Assembly: GCA_042434945.1 (NCBI GenBank)
Contig: CP170191.1
Coordinates: 4,741,536 to 4,805,535 of the forward strand
From: Escherichia hormaechei_A
Lineage (GTDB): Bacteria > Pseudomonadota > Gammaproteobacteria > Enterobacterales > Enterobacteriaceae
DNA: 64,000 bases
Direction: 5' to 3'
The notes under the pieces were generated by a model. That model saw only the letters and a program-made list of their open reading frames with translations, did not search any database and was not told the origin of the DNA. The position numbers and the translations under genes were made by a program. Below, piece after piece: positions 43,446 to 52,263 of this stretch (positions are counted from its first letter, which is position 1; each line of letters starts with the position of its first letter).

Positions 43446-45584
43446 TTAACCTATCTGCCCATTCCCCAAATGTTTAACGCGGCGCTTAACTTCTTCCTGC
43501 TTACCAGCGTTAAACGGACGTGCATCCGGGCTACCTAAATATCCGCACACGCGGCGAGTTACCGACACACGGGAGGCGTCATGGTTACCACATTTCGGGC
43601 AAGTGAAGCCTTTGCTGGTGCACTCGAACTCACCGGTAAAGCCACACTCGTAGCACTCATCAATCGGTGTATTGGTGCCGTAATACGGTACATGCTGATA
43701 GCTGTAATCCCAGACATCTTCCAGCGCCTTCAGGTTGTGCTGAATGTTTGGATACTCGCCGTAGCAAATGAAACCACCGTTCGCCAGCGGCGGGTAAGGC
43801 GCTTCAAAGTCGATCTTGTCGTACGGGTTCACCTTCTTCTCCACATCGAGGTGGAAACTGTTGGTGTAGTAACCTTTATCGGTCACGCCCGGCACCACGC
43901 CAAACTCAGCAGTATCGAGACGGCAGAAGCGGTCGCACAGGTTTTCACTCGGCGTGCTGTAGAGACTGAAACCATAACCCGTTTCTTCTTTCCACTGATC
44001 CACTGCCTGACGCAGACGTTCAACAATGGCGATACCTTTCGCGCGAAGCTGCTCGTTGTCATATACATGCTCGCCGCCGAACAGCGCGTTAATGGTTTCG
44101 TGGATGCCGATGTAACCCAGCGAAATAGACGCACGACCGTTTTTGAAGATTTCAGAAACATCATCGTCAGCATTCAGACGCACGCCACAAGCACCTTCCA
44201 TATAGAGGATCGGGGCCACGCGCGCTTTCACGCCTTCGAGACGAGCGATACGGGTCATCAGCGCCTTACGTGCCAGCACCAGACGTTCATCCAGCAGCTT
44301 CCAGAAGGTGGCTTCATCGCCTTTTGCTTCCAGAGCAATACGCGGCAGGTTCAGGCTGATCACGCCGAGGTTGTTACGACCATCGTGGATCTGCTCGCCG
44401 TTTTCATTTTCCCACACGCCGAGGAAGCTGCGGCAGCCCATCGGGGTTTTAAACGAACCGGTGACTTTCACTACCTGATCGTAGTTCAGGATATCCGGAT
44501 ACATGCGCTTGCTTGCGCACTCCAGCGCCAGCTGTTTGATGTCGTAGTTCGGATCGCCTTTTTTATGGTTCAGGCCATCGCGAATCGCAAACACCAGTTT
44601 CGGGAACACCGCAGTTTTACGGTTTTTACCGAGGCCTGCGATACGGTTACGCAGGATCGATTCCTGAATCAGGCGCGATTCCCAGCTGGTGCCCAGGCCA
44701 AAACCAAAGGTTACAAACGGCGTCTGACCGTTGGCGGTGTGCAGGGTGTTTACTTCGTACTCCAGCGACTGGAAGGCATCGTAGCACTCTTTAATGGTAC
44801 GAGAGTTAGCGTAGCCTTCGGCGTCCGGGATGTTCCACTCTTCTGCGGTCTTGCGATGTTTGTTGTAGCTGGCGGTGACAAACGGTGCCAGCACTTCATC
44901 GATACGGTTAATGGTGGTGCCGCCATAAATATGGCTGGCGACCTGAGCAATAATCTGCGCAGTTACCGCGGTTGCCGTAGAGATCGACTTCGGCGGTTCA
45001 ATCTCGGCGTTCCCCATTTTAAAGCCCTGGGTCAGCATGCCTTTCAGGTCGATCAACATGCAGTTGAACATCGGGAAGAACGGCGAGTAATCGAGATCGT
45101 GATAGTGAATATCGCCACGCTCATGTGCCTGCACCACGTCACGCGGCAGCAGGTGCTGGCGTGCATAGTGTTTAGCCACGATCCCGGCCAGCAGGTCGCG
45201 CTGGGTTGGAATCACCTTGCTGTCTTTGTTGGCGTTTTCGTTGAGTAACGAGGCGTTGGTCTGCTCGACCAGACCACGGATCTCCTGGTTCAGGCGACCG
45301 CGTTTTTCACGTTCAATGTCGCGATCGTGACGGTACTCGATGTAAGCACGAGCCAGTTGTTTGTATGGACCCGACATCAGCTGGTTTTCAACTGCGGTCT
45401 GGATCTCGTTGATATCCACCTGGTTGCGGCCCTGCATCTGCTCGCTGACAACCGCGGCAACAGTGGCGCAATAATCGGCATCATCGACTTCCGCTGCTTT
45501 AGCTGCACGCAGAATCGCTTCTTTGATGCGCTCTGATTTAAACGGCACTTTGCAGCCGTCTCGTTTCATCACATGCGGTGTCAT
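43446..45584 (-). CDS. nrdD: NrdD, anaerobic class III ribonucleoside-triphosphate reductase
   Basis: The catalytic subunit that makes dNTPs without oxygen, 712 residues. An N-terminal ATP-cone (about 1-95) is followed by the ten-stranded barrel, the zinc site CYECGFTGEFEC..CPKC and the glycyl-radical loop RRVCGYLGSPDARP (Gly about 681). It appears identical to the K-12 protein over the whole length, in sharp contrast to the diverged nrdG just downstream. A promoter region with FNR-, NrdR- and DnaA-like sites precedes it. Confidence 0.98.
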   Translation of the reverse strand: MTPHVMKRDGCKVPFKSERIKEAILRAAKAAEVDDADYCATVAAVVSEQMQGRNQVDINEIQTAVENQLMSGPYKQLARAYIEYRHDRDIEREKRGRLNQEIRGLVEQTNASLLNENANKDSKVIPTQRDLLAGIVAKHYARQHLLPRDVVQAHERGDIHYHDLDYSPFFPMFNCMLIDLKGMLTQGFKMGNAEIEPPKSISTATAVTAQIIAQVASHIYGGTTINRIDEVLAPFVTASYNKHRKTAEEWNIPDAEGYANSRTIKECYDAFQSLEYEVNTLHTANGQTPFVTFGFGLGTSWESRLIQESILRNRIAGLGKNRKTAVFPKLVFAIRDGLNHKKGDPNYDIKQLALECASKRMYPDILNYDQVVKVTGSFKTPMGCRSFLGVWENENGEQIHDGRNNLGVISLNLPRIALEAKGDEATFWKLLDERLVLARKALMTRIARLEGVKARVAPILYMEGACGVRLNADDDVSEIFKNGRASISLGYIGIHETINALFGGEHVYDNEQLRAKGIAIVERLRQAVDQWKEETGYGFSLYSTPSENLCDRFCRLDTAEFGVVPGVTDKGYYTNSFHLDVEKKVNPYDKIDFEAPYPPLANGGFICYGEYPNIQHNLKALEDVWDYSYQHVPYYGTNTPIDECYECGFTGEFECTSKGFTCPKCGNHDASRVSVTRRVCGYLGSPDARPFNAGKQEEVKRRVKHLGNGQIG

Positions 45585-45610
45585 GATCGCTCCATATTTT
45601 TAAGAACAGG

Positions 45611-45619
45611 TTATCCACA
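45611..45619 (+). promoter_or_regulatory. Consensus DnaA box 1 upstream of nrdD
   Basis: TTATCCACA, an exact match to the strongest DnaA box, 27 bases before the nrdD start codon. Confidence 0.6.
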
Positions 45620-45687
45620 AAGGTGGAGAAGTATTCACCGGACGTATTCCTCGCCGCGGCAAAGACTTCCCGCGTGCCCAGCTCGTG

Positions 45688-45696
45688 TTATCCACA
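45688..45696 (+). promoter_or_regulatory. Consensus DnaA box 2 upstream of nrdD
   Basis: A second exact TTATCCACA in the same orientation, 77 bases from the first. Confidence 0.6.
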
Positions 45697-45920
45697 ATTC
45701 CGGCCAGCGTTCGCGCCGTCTTGTTGTTGGAATAGTAGACGATAAATACAAGATGTTGGGTCGGCGTGCATTTTAAGTGCTACATATAGTGATTTGCATC
45801 AAACAAGTTTGCGATTTTTTTGATGCAGAACAAAGTAAAAAGACGAGAGTACAAACGGCGGGCGCTGGGGCAATTGTAAAGACTCGAAGGAAAAATCTGA
45901 TTAATTATTCAACAAAAACA

Positions 45921-45949
45921 AGCGCTCAGCAGAGCCTGTGCTGAGCGCT
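45921..45949 (-). terminator. Terminator of the mannoside operon
   Basis: AGCGCTCAGCA-GAGCCTG-TGCTGAGCGCT, a perfect 11-bp stem. On the minus strand it is followed by TGTTTTTGTT, seven bases beyond the EIIA stop. Confidence 0.9.
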
Positions 45950-45955
45950 GCTCGA

Positions 45956-46528
45956 TTAACTCACCCCGCAGGCCCAGCTCAACCCTGCCTGCAAAAAGGC
46001 TACGGTAACGATGCAGCCCAGTACCAACGGGATGAGAAGAGAGCTTTCGGGGGCATCGTCCTGTTTTTGAGAACCTTCATTACTCAGCGCAGACATCGCC
46101 TCTTCCCGCGTACGCGCCGCCAGCAATTGCTCACGCACCCGCTCATCCGTGAGTCTGCTGGTCAGCGTCGTCAGCAGGTGCATATGCGTACTGCCTGCTT
46201 CCGCTGGCGGAATGGCGAGCAGGAAAACCATCCTCACCTCTTCATCACCCTCCAGCCCCGGCCAGCATATCGGATCGTCAAAGAGCGCCAGACAAAATGC
46301 CGCCTGTTGCACCGCCTCGGTTTTACCGTGCGGGACAGCGAGCGCTTCACCCAGCGCGGTAGGGCCTTCACTTTCACGTTGTAAAACGCTTTCGATAAAT
46401 GCCTCTCGATCGTTGATGACATTCCGCCTGGCGAGCGGCTCGGTGAGCAAGCGGATCACTGCTTCCGGCGTGCGTTGGGGCGGGTTGATAAACACCAGAT
46501 CGGGATGCGTCAATGCCAGCAAGTTCAT
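45956..46528 (-). CDS. PTS fructose-type EIIA with C-terminal membrane anchor
   Basis: A 190-residue protein. Residues 1-145 form an EIIA-Fru/Ntr domain with the phospho-histidine in GEALAVPHGKT (about residue 65). After a short charged linker (GSQKQDDAPESS) a hydrophobic helix (LLIPLVLGCIVTVAFLQAG) ends the protein. EIIA domains are normally soluble or fused to EIIBC, as in E. coli MngA, so the anchor is unusual and probably keeps it at the EIIBC. The ATG at 46528 follows GAGG, one base after the mannosidase stop. Confidence 0.82.
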   Translation of the reverse strand: MNLLALTHPDLVFINPPQRTPEAVIRLLTEPLARRNVINDREAFIESVLQRESEGPTALGEALAVPHGKTEAVQQAAFCLALFDDPICWPGLEGDEEVRMVFLLAIPPAEAGSTHMHLLTTLTSRLTDERVREQLLAARTREEAMSALSNEGSQKQDDAPESSLLIPLVLGCIVTVAFLQAGLSWACGVS

Positions 46529-46529
46529 A

Positions 46530-49127
46530 TTAAGCCTCAATCAAAAAATCGCAGGTTGCGGAGGGGAGGATCGCCGTTACCGGTTGCATCGGCTCTTCCA
46601 GATAGTTGATCTGCCGTAACACTGCCAGACTTTCCGGGACGGGAGCCGGTTGTGTCCCGGCGTTAAATACGCGTAAGACGGTGCCATGCAGCAGCTGCGC
46701 ATGGGGCAGAGCGGAAAGGATGAGCGGCTCCGGCACGGTCAGTAGCGAGAACTCTGCCGGAAGCCTGCGCTCGGGCAGACGCAACGAAAAGCGCTCAAGA
46801 CGGTGATCGAGCGTGTGTAGCGTTTGCCGTTGGTAGGTGAAGGGCTGTCCAACCGCCTGATTTTCCAGCTGGCGCAGCGTGAGGTGGTCGGCGTTGTCGG
46901 CCAGTGCGACGGTGAATGAAAAGCGCAACGGTTTCAGCAACTGGGCATCAGGAGTCTCAACCACCGTATTATTGATGCCGGAGGCCCGACCCGGTCGCCA
47001 TTCGAGATCGCTGCGTCCGAGCACGCCCGTCGATTTAAACATCGTCAGGGCAATAGCAGCGGGTTCGCTGCCGATAATCTGAAATTCTTTCATGCCACGG
47101 CTAGTCACAACCAGCGCTTTACCCGGTTCCGTGACAGCGATAATGCCCTCGCTGGTTTCGATATCCACGGGCTTCTCGCGATAGCGTTCTTGCCAGTGTT
47201 CACCGTCATATCCCGTTTCGCGCTGGATGATTGCGAAGGGCTGTGAGGCGATAGCGTGACGGGTGTGAACATCGCTGCCGATCAGTAAACGTAGCCGGTG
47301 ATCGCAGTGGCTGTTTTCCAGCGAAGCCTCGACATACAGATTCGGATCGTCGTGGCGTAATTCGCAGACCAGACGAATGGATAACGGCGTTCGGGCCGTA
47401 TCCTGACGGCTGGCGAGATCCTGCGGAAGACGCATTGTGGCCTTGACGGTCAGCTTTTCGACAAGCGGCGTTTTTACGCCGTCGACGAGCGTAAAATGCG
47501 AACAGCGCGTCGGCGCGTCGCCCGCAAGCGGCGAAAAATCGTAGCTGTCGCCCGCGTCCACGCAGTCTTCAAAGGTAAAGAAAGAGGGGATACGTCTGCC
47601 GCTGCGTTTGTCATGCAGGGTAAGCGTTCCGGCATCCAGCGACAGTCGATAATGCGCATTCTCAATCTCGCTGCCCTTTATCTTTTCAGACGCCAGGAAA
47701 GGCGCAGGGTCTTCTTCAACGTTAACGGTGAGATAGCCGATCGGCGGCAGAACCGGTGTCTTTACCGCAACGTGCCAGCGGTAATAAGGGAGAAGGGGCG
47801 TCTCGCACTCGCCCTCGGCGGTAAGGGAGATCGCCGTTCCGCCGGGCAGAATGTCTCTTTCCAGGACGTCGAAAGGGATGGGCTGCCCCTGATGCGTCAG
47901 GGCGATATTATCCGCCCGGCTATACAGGGTGGTTATCACCACGCGCTGCGTTGGGGTAGCTAGCGGGTTAAAGATCAGCAGGTCGCCATCCTGAACGCAG
48001 GCGGCGGCCAGGGTTTTCACCACCAGATTCCACAGGCTATGGCACAGCTGTTCGGTTTGTTCCAGTCGATGCAGAATGTCGCGGTTGGTGGCATCGCTAT
48101 TACAGCCGCCAATGGAATCGTGGGCATGGTTTCGCAACAGCTTTTTCCAGAGGGTGTCGACTACCGCGAGGTTGACCGGAATCCCCTGGTGACGCGCCAT
48201 TGCGATTGTCGGCTCCAGCTGTCGCAGGATGAACTGTTCAACCTCATCGTTTTTCTTTTTGATGTCGTAGCGCACGGAGCCGATCGTTTTATGGATGCGG
48301 GTGTAGCGCGGCGATTTCAGCTCCCCTTCCAGGAGCTCAAACTGTTCACGCTGCGCGCGAAGGGTTTCTACATAACGCTCCAGAGAGCTGATGAAGTAAC
48401 GGTCCTGATCCGGGGACTGTGCGCTGGCGACCTCCAGGATTTTCGGCAGCGCCGGGTCGATGCTGACCTGATCGCCGCCGCAGGGCAGGAGCAGGTCGTT
48501 TAGACCGGCCCGTGAACGCAAAAGTGTGGTCATCGGGTAGATTTTTCCCCGGAGATGGGAGGCTTCCGAACGCATGTTTTTAGCCGCGCCATAACCGAGC
48601 GCCATCGCACAGGCGATGACGGTCGCACCTGAGGGTGCGCGCCAGAGGAACTGGCTGCTTTTGGCGTGCCTGTCGTGATCGATACCGCGCCAGAAGACGA
48701 TATTGTCGATATTGCAGCCCTGCAAGATCGTGGGCATTTGCGCATTGTGGCCAAAGGTATCCGGAAGATACCCAACCTGCATCGCATGCCCCAGCGTCCG
48801 GGCAGAAAAAATGCCGTACTTCAGGTTGCGGATAATCGATTCGCCATGCACGTTGTAGGTGTCCGTCTGGGTATACCATGGCCCTACGAAGATCCTTTTT
48901 TCTCTGACCAGCTTTTCCAGCCTGGCGCGATAATCAGGATTGATGGCGAGAAAGTCCTCCACTACCGCCATCTGTCCGTCAAGGTGATAGCAGGTGTAAG
49001 CGGAGTCCTGCTCCAGCGTGTTGATGACGTCCGCAAAATTATATGACGCCAGCACCATGCTGTCCTGACGGGTGAAATACCACTCCTGATCCCAGTGCGT
49101 ATGGGCAATGACGTGGATCTGATTCAT
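46530..49127 (-). CDS. mngB: GH38 alpha-mannosidase, mannosylglycerate hydrolase-like
   Basis: An 865-residue glycoside hydrolase family 38 enzyme. The zinc-binding motif HTHWDQEWYF is near the N-terminus (residues 6-15), the catalytic region is YLPDTFGHNAQMP, and NHAHDSIGGCNSD is a third conserved block. E. coli MngB frees mannose 6-phosphate from 2-O-(6-phosphomannosyl)-glycerate; similarity is partial, so another phospho-mannoside is possible. AAGGGGAACGTC precedes the ATG at 49127. It lies between EIIBC and EIIA genes, which supports phosphorylated substrate from PTS uptake. Confidence 0.85.
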   Translation of the reverse strand: MNQIHVIAHTHWDQEWYFTRQDSMVLASYNFADVINTLEQDSAYTCYHLDGQMAVVEDFLAINPDYRARLEKLVREKRIFVGPWYTQTDTYNVHGESIIRNLKYGIFSARTLGHAMQVGYLPDTFGHNAQMPTILQGCNIDNIVFWRGIDHDRHAKSSQFLWRAPSGATVIACAMALGYGAAKNMRSEASHLRGKIYPMTTLLRSRAGLNDLLLPCGGDQVSIDPALPKILEVASAQSPDQDRYFISSLERYVETLRAQREQFELLEGELKSPRYTRIHKTIGSVRYDIKKKNDEVEQFILRQLEPTIAMARHQGIPVNLAVVDTLWKKLLRNHAHDSIGGCNSDATNRDILHRLEQTEQLCHSLWNLVVKTLAAACVQDGDLLIFNPLATPTQRVVITTLYSRADNIALTHQGQPIPFDVLERDILPGGTAISLTAEGECETPLLPYYRWHVAVKTPVLPPIGYLTVNVEEDPAPFLASEKIKGSEIENAHYRLSLDAGTLTLHDKRSGRRIPSFFTFEDCVDAGDSYDFSPLAGDAPTRCSHFTLVDGVKTPLVEKLTVKATMRLPQDLASRQDTARTPLSIRLVCELRHDDPNLYVEASLENSHCDHRLRLLIGSDVHTRHAIASQPFAIIQRETGYDGEHWQERYREKPVDIETSEGIIAVTEPGKALVVTSRGMKEFQIIGSEPAAIALTMFKSTGVLGRSDLEWRPGRASGINNTVVETPDAQLLKPLRFSFTVALADNADHLTLRQLENQAVGQPFTYQRQTLHTLDHRLERFSLRLPERRLPAEFSLLTVPEPLILSALPHAQLLHGTVLRVFNAGTQPAPVPESLAVLRQINYLEEPMQPVTAILPSATCDFLIEA

Positions 49128-49137
49128 GACGTTCCCC

Positions 49138-50541
49138 TTATCTGGCGTTCTTTGGGCTGACATAGAGCACGCCCAGGGCGCAAATCAGTGCGCCAATAAA
49201 GACGCTCGCCAGGTAGCCCGCCACGTTGGTTGCCAGCGGCCAGCCCCAGACGGCTGGCAGAGGCAGCGTCTGCTTCACGCCAAGGGTAATGGCGACCAGC
49301 GAGCCGGCGACGGCACCGGTCATGAACACCGGGATCAGACGTGGGTTTTTCAGGATGAACGGGATCGCGCCTTCGGAGATCCCAATCACGCCCAGCAACA
49401 ACGAGGTGCTACCGACGGTTTTCTCTTCCTGGCTAAAGACATCCGGTAATCCAAAGCGGCCGTTGAGGAACGCAGCAAAGCCGACGCCAATGGAGGGGAT
49501 CACGATGGAGAGTTCGCGGGCGGTTAAATCAAACGTCTCGCTCATGCCATTCAGGCCGAGCGCGACCGAGCCTGCCGCCTTGTTGACCGGACCGCCCAGG
49601 TCGAACGCGGTGCCCGCGGCAATCATCGCGGAATAGAACCCGCGCCCGGTGTCACCTGCCGAGGTAAAAAAGACCACCATCAGCTGGTTAAGCGAGCCAA
49701 AAATCGGGTTAATCAAATATTCCATGACCATCACCAGCGTAATGCCGGTGATCAGCGGGACGAGCAGCATGGTTTTAATGGTGGTGAGCTGCTGGCGGAC
49801 GTGAATCGAATCATTGAGCCAGCGCACCAGATAGCCCACAAAAAAGCCGATACCAATGGCGCCGAAAAAGCCAGATGGCATAAAGCCTTCGATATCAAAG
49901 AAGCGCTTATAGACTTCGTCTGACATGATGCCGCCAATAAGACCGGGGATGAGTGCCGGTTTACCGGCAATGGAAAACGCCAGATACATCGCAAAAACGG
50001 GATACATGAACTTAATGGTCATAAAGCCCACTTTATCCAGCACGCTGAACGGCGAATGTTCGATGTTAATAAACTGCCCGGTTATTTTGGCCGTCGCCAT
50101 CATCAGCCCGCCCATCACCACCACCGGCAGCATATAGCTGATGGCTGTCATAATATGGCCAATAAAAATCTGGTAAGCCGAACGCTGAAGATCGTCTTCT
50201 TGTGCGACAGTGGTGACGTTTTTTTCCTTTGCCAGCGCCTGACGCAGATAGCGATCGGTATGTTTGATCAGCTCTTGTGTGCGGGTTTGAAGGTGAGGAA
50301 TGTTTTCAAAACGCTCGGCATCCTGAATGGGAACGTCGGTTGCCAGAATAATGGCCGTGGCGGAGGCGATATCCTGTTTTGTTAAGCGGTTTTTAACGCC
50401 GTCGCTGCCCTGCGTTTCGACCTTTACCTCGATATTGTGCTCGTTAGCCCATGCAATAATTTTATTCGCCGCCATAAAGGTGTGTGCGATACCTGTCGGG
50501 CAGGCCGTTACCGCGACAACTTTTTGTTTCGTCATTGTCAT
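49138..50541 (-). CDS. PTS fructose/mannosylglycerate-type EIIBC permease
   Basis: A 467-residue membrane transporter. The N-terminal EIIB-Fru domain carries the phospho-cysteine in VVAVTACPTGIAHTFMAA (about residue 13), and the EIIC-Fru domain (about 120-465) has some nine membrane segments with GGLMMATAKITG and SEGAIPFILKNPR. E. coli MngA carries A, B and C domains in one chain; here EIIA is a separate anchored protein. First gene of the minus-strand operon EIIBC-mannosidase-EIIA, divergent from an RpiR regulator. Confidence 0.87.
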   Translation of the reverse strand: MTMTKQKVVAVTACPTGIAHTFMAANKIIAWANEHNIEVKVETQGSDGVKNRLTKQDIASATAIILATDVPIQDAERFENIPHLQTRTQELIKHTDRYLRQALAKEKNVTTVAQEDDLQRSAYQIFIGHIMTAISYMLPVVVMGGLMMATAKITGQFINIEHSPFSVLDKVGFMTIKFMYPVFAMYLAFSIAGKPALIPGLIGGIMSDEVYKRFFDIEGFMPSGFFGAIGIGFFVGYLVRWLNDSIHVRQQLTTIKTMLLVPLITGITLVMVMEYLINPIFGSLNQLMVVFFTSAGDTGRGFYSAMIAAGTAFDLGGPVNKAAGSVALGLNGMSETFDLTARELSIVIPSIGVGFAAFLNGRFGLPDVFSQEEKTVGSTSLLLGVIGISEGAIPFILKNPRLIPVFMTGAVAGSLVAITLGVKQTLPLPAVWGWPLATNVAGYLASVFIGALICALGVLYVSPKNAR

Positions 50542-50616
50542 AATTCCCTGGATGTGAAAACAGGGGAAGTATAAAGAGAACCTAAAACAGTTTTTAATGT
50601 TTGCTAATACTAATTA

Positions 50617-50630
50617 CGTATCGTGATACG
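50617..50630. promoter_or_regulatory. Inverted repeat between EIIBC and the RpiR gene, candidate operator
   Basis: CGTATC-GT-GATACG, a perfect inverted repeat in the 173-base divergent promoter region. It shares the core CGTATCG with the palindrome upstream of the porin gene at 52208-52224. Confidence 0.55.
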
Positions 50631-50714
50631 CGTAAATGCAATGTGTGAAGCGCCTTCCAGAGACTATTTCTCTGTTGTGTTAATATCATCTCGGGATTAA
50701 ACGGGGCGTAATAG

Positions 50715-51374
50715 ATGAATTCATTCCAGGGAAGTGAACGTTTGATATTTGAATACATTCAGCATCATGCGTGTAATATTTCTAATATATCGGCAAAAGA
50801 GATTGCCCGTGATACCTTTACCACGACAACATCCGTTAATCGTGTATGTAAAAAAATGGGCTATAAAAGCTATACCGAGCTTCGGTACCGTTTTTTACGC
50901 GACCATTTTACACCTGCACCTGCTACACCCGACGTGGGGCCGCAGCCGGATAATATTGTGACAGACGTGTCCAGGTTGCTTACGCATTCCAGCCATATCT
51001 ATCTTTACGCACGGGGAGCCTCGCTCACCAGCCTCAACTACCTGTCGCGCTTTTTGTCGCTGGCGAGCCTGCCGCACCTTATTTTGAATGACATGCACCA
51101 GTTGACACGCGTATCGAAGGGGACGCTGGTGTTGATCAGTAAATCCGGGGAGACGCAGTCGCTGATTGAAATGGCGCGTAACGCGCTGCGCAAAGGGTTG
51201 AAGATTATTGCGATTACCCGTCAGGGGTCGACACTGGCGTCGATCTCAACGCTATGCTGGCCGTTACCAATCGACATTAATGCGGTTTCGCTGTATCAGC
51301 GGGAAGGGCAGCTTGAACTGTTAAGCGCCGTGGACCGTATCGGCTGTAGGCTGCTACAGCACGATACGGTGTAG
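50715..51374 (+). CDS. RpiR-family transcriptional regulator
   Basis: A 219-residue regulator with an N-terminal RpiR helix-turn-helix (about 1-75; KEIARDTFTTTTSVNRVCKKMGYKSY in parts) and a C-terminal SIS sugar-phosphate domain (about 85-210; LYARGASLTSLNYL, SKSGETQSLIEMA). It is divergent from the mannoside operon, its likely target, with a sugar phosphate as effector. E. coli uses a GntR-type regulator (MngR) for mng instead. Confidence 0.88.
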   Translation: MNSFQGSERLIFEYIQHHACNISNISAKEIARDTFTTTTSVNRVCKKMGYKSYTELRYRFLRDHFTPAPATPDVGPQPDNIVTDVSRLLTHSSHIYLYARGASLTSLNYLSRFLSLASLPHLILNDMHQLTRVSKGTLVLISKSGETQSLIEMARNALRKGLKIIAITRQGSTLASISTLCWPLPIDINAVSLYQREGQLELLSAVDRIGCRLLQHDTV

Positions 51375-51382
51375 TCAGGCCG

Positions 51383-52129
51383 TCAGAGCTGCTTCACTAT
51401 TCCCAGACGTACGGCATAATCATTTTCATGGTTGCCGTCATTATTGATGTACGTTTTATCCAGTGAAACCAGTTCGACGTATGGCGTCCAGCCATCGTCG
51501 AGCTTGTAGTTGAACGCGACGGTATGCTCCCAGTAGGTGTCATCCCCGGTTCCCTGATCGACGTTATCCTGCCAGCGGAAGCGCGGGTTATAGGACATAC
51601 CGAATTTGCCGATGTTATACGCGAACCAAATGTCGAATTGGTGTGACTGGCGGCGAGTATAACCGCTGCCGTCGAGTTCTTTATCGCTGTGCGCGTCATT
51701 GACGGTGTTATAGCGGTAACGGGCGGAGAGATTCAGACCGTTATCGAAGGCTTTCCAGCCCTGAATGAAGGGGCGGTAATGTGTATTGCTGGCGGTGAAA
51801 ACCGTCACCATGCCAGGTGCAACGGCGAAACCATTTCCCAGATCAAAACGCCAGCGCGTTTCGATTTCCTGTGCCGCTTCCGTTAACCCCTTGTCGTCGG
51901 GATTATATCTGTCGGTATCACCAAAAAACGTATCATTATGGTTTTGTGCGGCTTCAACGGAGAAGTAAAAACCGTTATTCGCCTGATGCATGACCTTAAT
52001 GCGTGAATCATTTACGTCTGAGCGCGTATTATGACCAAAGCGAAGGTCGACGGACGTATTCCCGCACCATCCCTGTGTGCTCAATAATAATGCGCTAATA
52101 CACGTTGCTTTAATAATTATCTTTTTCAT
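51383..52129 (-). CDS. KdgM-family monomeric outer-membrane porin
   Basis: A 248-residue outer-membrane beta-barrel. The signal peptide ends STQGWCG/N near residue 23. The barrel has alternating strands and ends in a hydrophobic strand (YAVRLGIVKQL). The family transports acidic oligosaccharides such as oligogalacturonate in Dickeya; here it sits with a mannoside PTS, so it may admit a glycosylated acid. It is convergent with the RpiR gene. A palindrome lies in its promoter region. Confidence 0.85.
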   Translation of the reverse strand: MKKIIIKATCISALLLSTQGWCGNTSVDLRFGHNTRSDVNDSRIKVMHQANNGFYFSVEAAQNHNDTFFGDTDRYNPDDKGLTEAAQEIETRWRFDLGNGFAVAPGMVTVFTASNTHYRPFIQGWKAFDNGLNLSARYRYNTVNDAHSDKELDGSGYTRRQSHQFDIWFAYNIGKFGMSYNPRFRWQDNVDQGTGDDTYWEHTVAFNYKLDDGWTPYVELVSLDKTYINNDGNHENDYAVRLGIVKQL

Positions 52130-52207
52130 AATATCCTGCCGAGGTTATTTAATTGGCAGGCTATTTTTATTTTGAGTGCGCCATATTGTAAAAGTTATCG
52201 TCGTACA

Positions 52208-52224
52208 TTTAGCGTATCGCTAAA
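52208..52224. promoter_or_regulatory. Perfect palindrome upstream of the porin gene
   Basis: TTTAGCG-TAT-CGCTAAA, about 80-95 bases before the porin start. Its core CGTATCG also occurs in the palindrome at 50617-50630, so one regulator may control both promoters. Confidence 0.55.
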
Positions 52225-52258
52225 CATAAAAAAAGAGATACAGCATGCTGTATCTCCT
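52225..52258 (-). terminator. Terminator of treC
   Basis: GAGATACAGCA/TGCTGTATCTC, a 22-bp perfect palindrome at 52235-52256, followed on the minus strand by seven Ts. It ends the treB-treC operon. Confidence 0.9.
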
Positions 52259-52263
52259 GAGGT

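Larger units (their letters stand above)
45585..45955 (-). promoter_or_regulatory. nrdD control region
   Basis: 371 bases between nrdD and the terminator of the mannoside locus. It holds two DnaA-box consensus sites (45611-45619, 45688-45696), a TACATATAGTG NrdR-like element at 45781-45791, and FNR-like TTGAT-GCAG-AACAA at 45820-45833, with a second partial site TTGCATCAAACAA at 45794-45806. Anaerobic induction by FNR and repression by NrdR are known for E. coli nrdDG. No ORF is recognised. Confidence 0.6.

Noticed and set aside
43581..45248. A 555-codon open frame on the plus strand, antisense to nrdD
   Set aside because: It mirrors nrdD exactly, has no ribosome site, shows no domain and reads as the third-position complement of a conserved gene.
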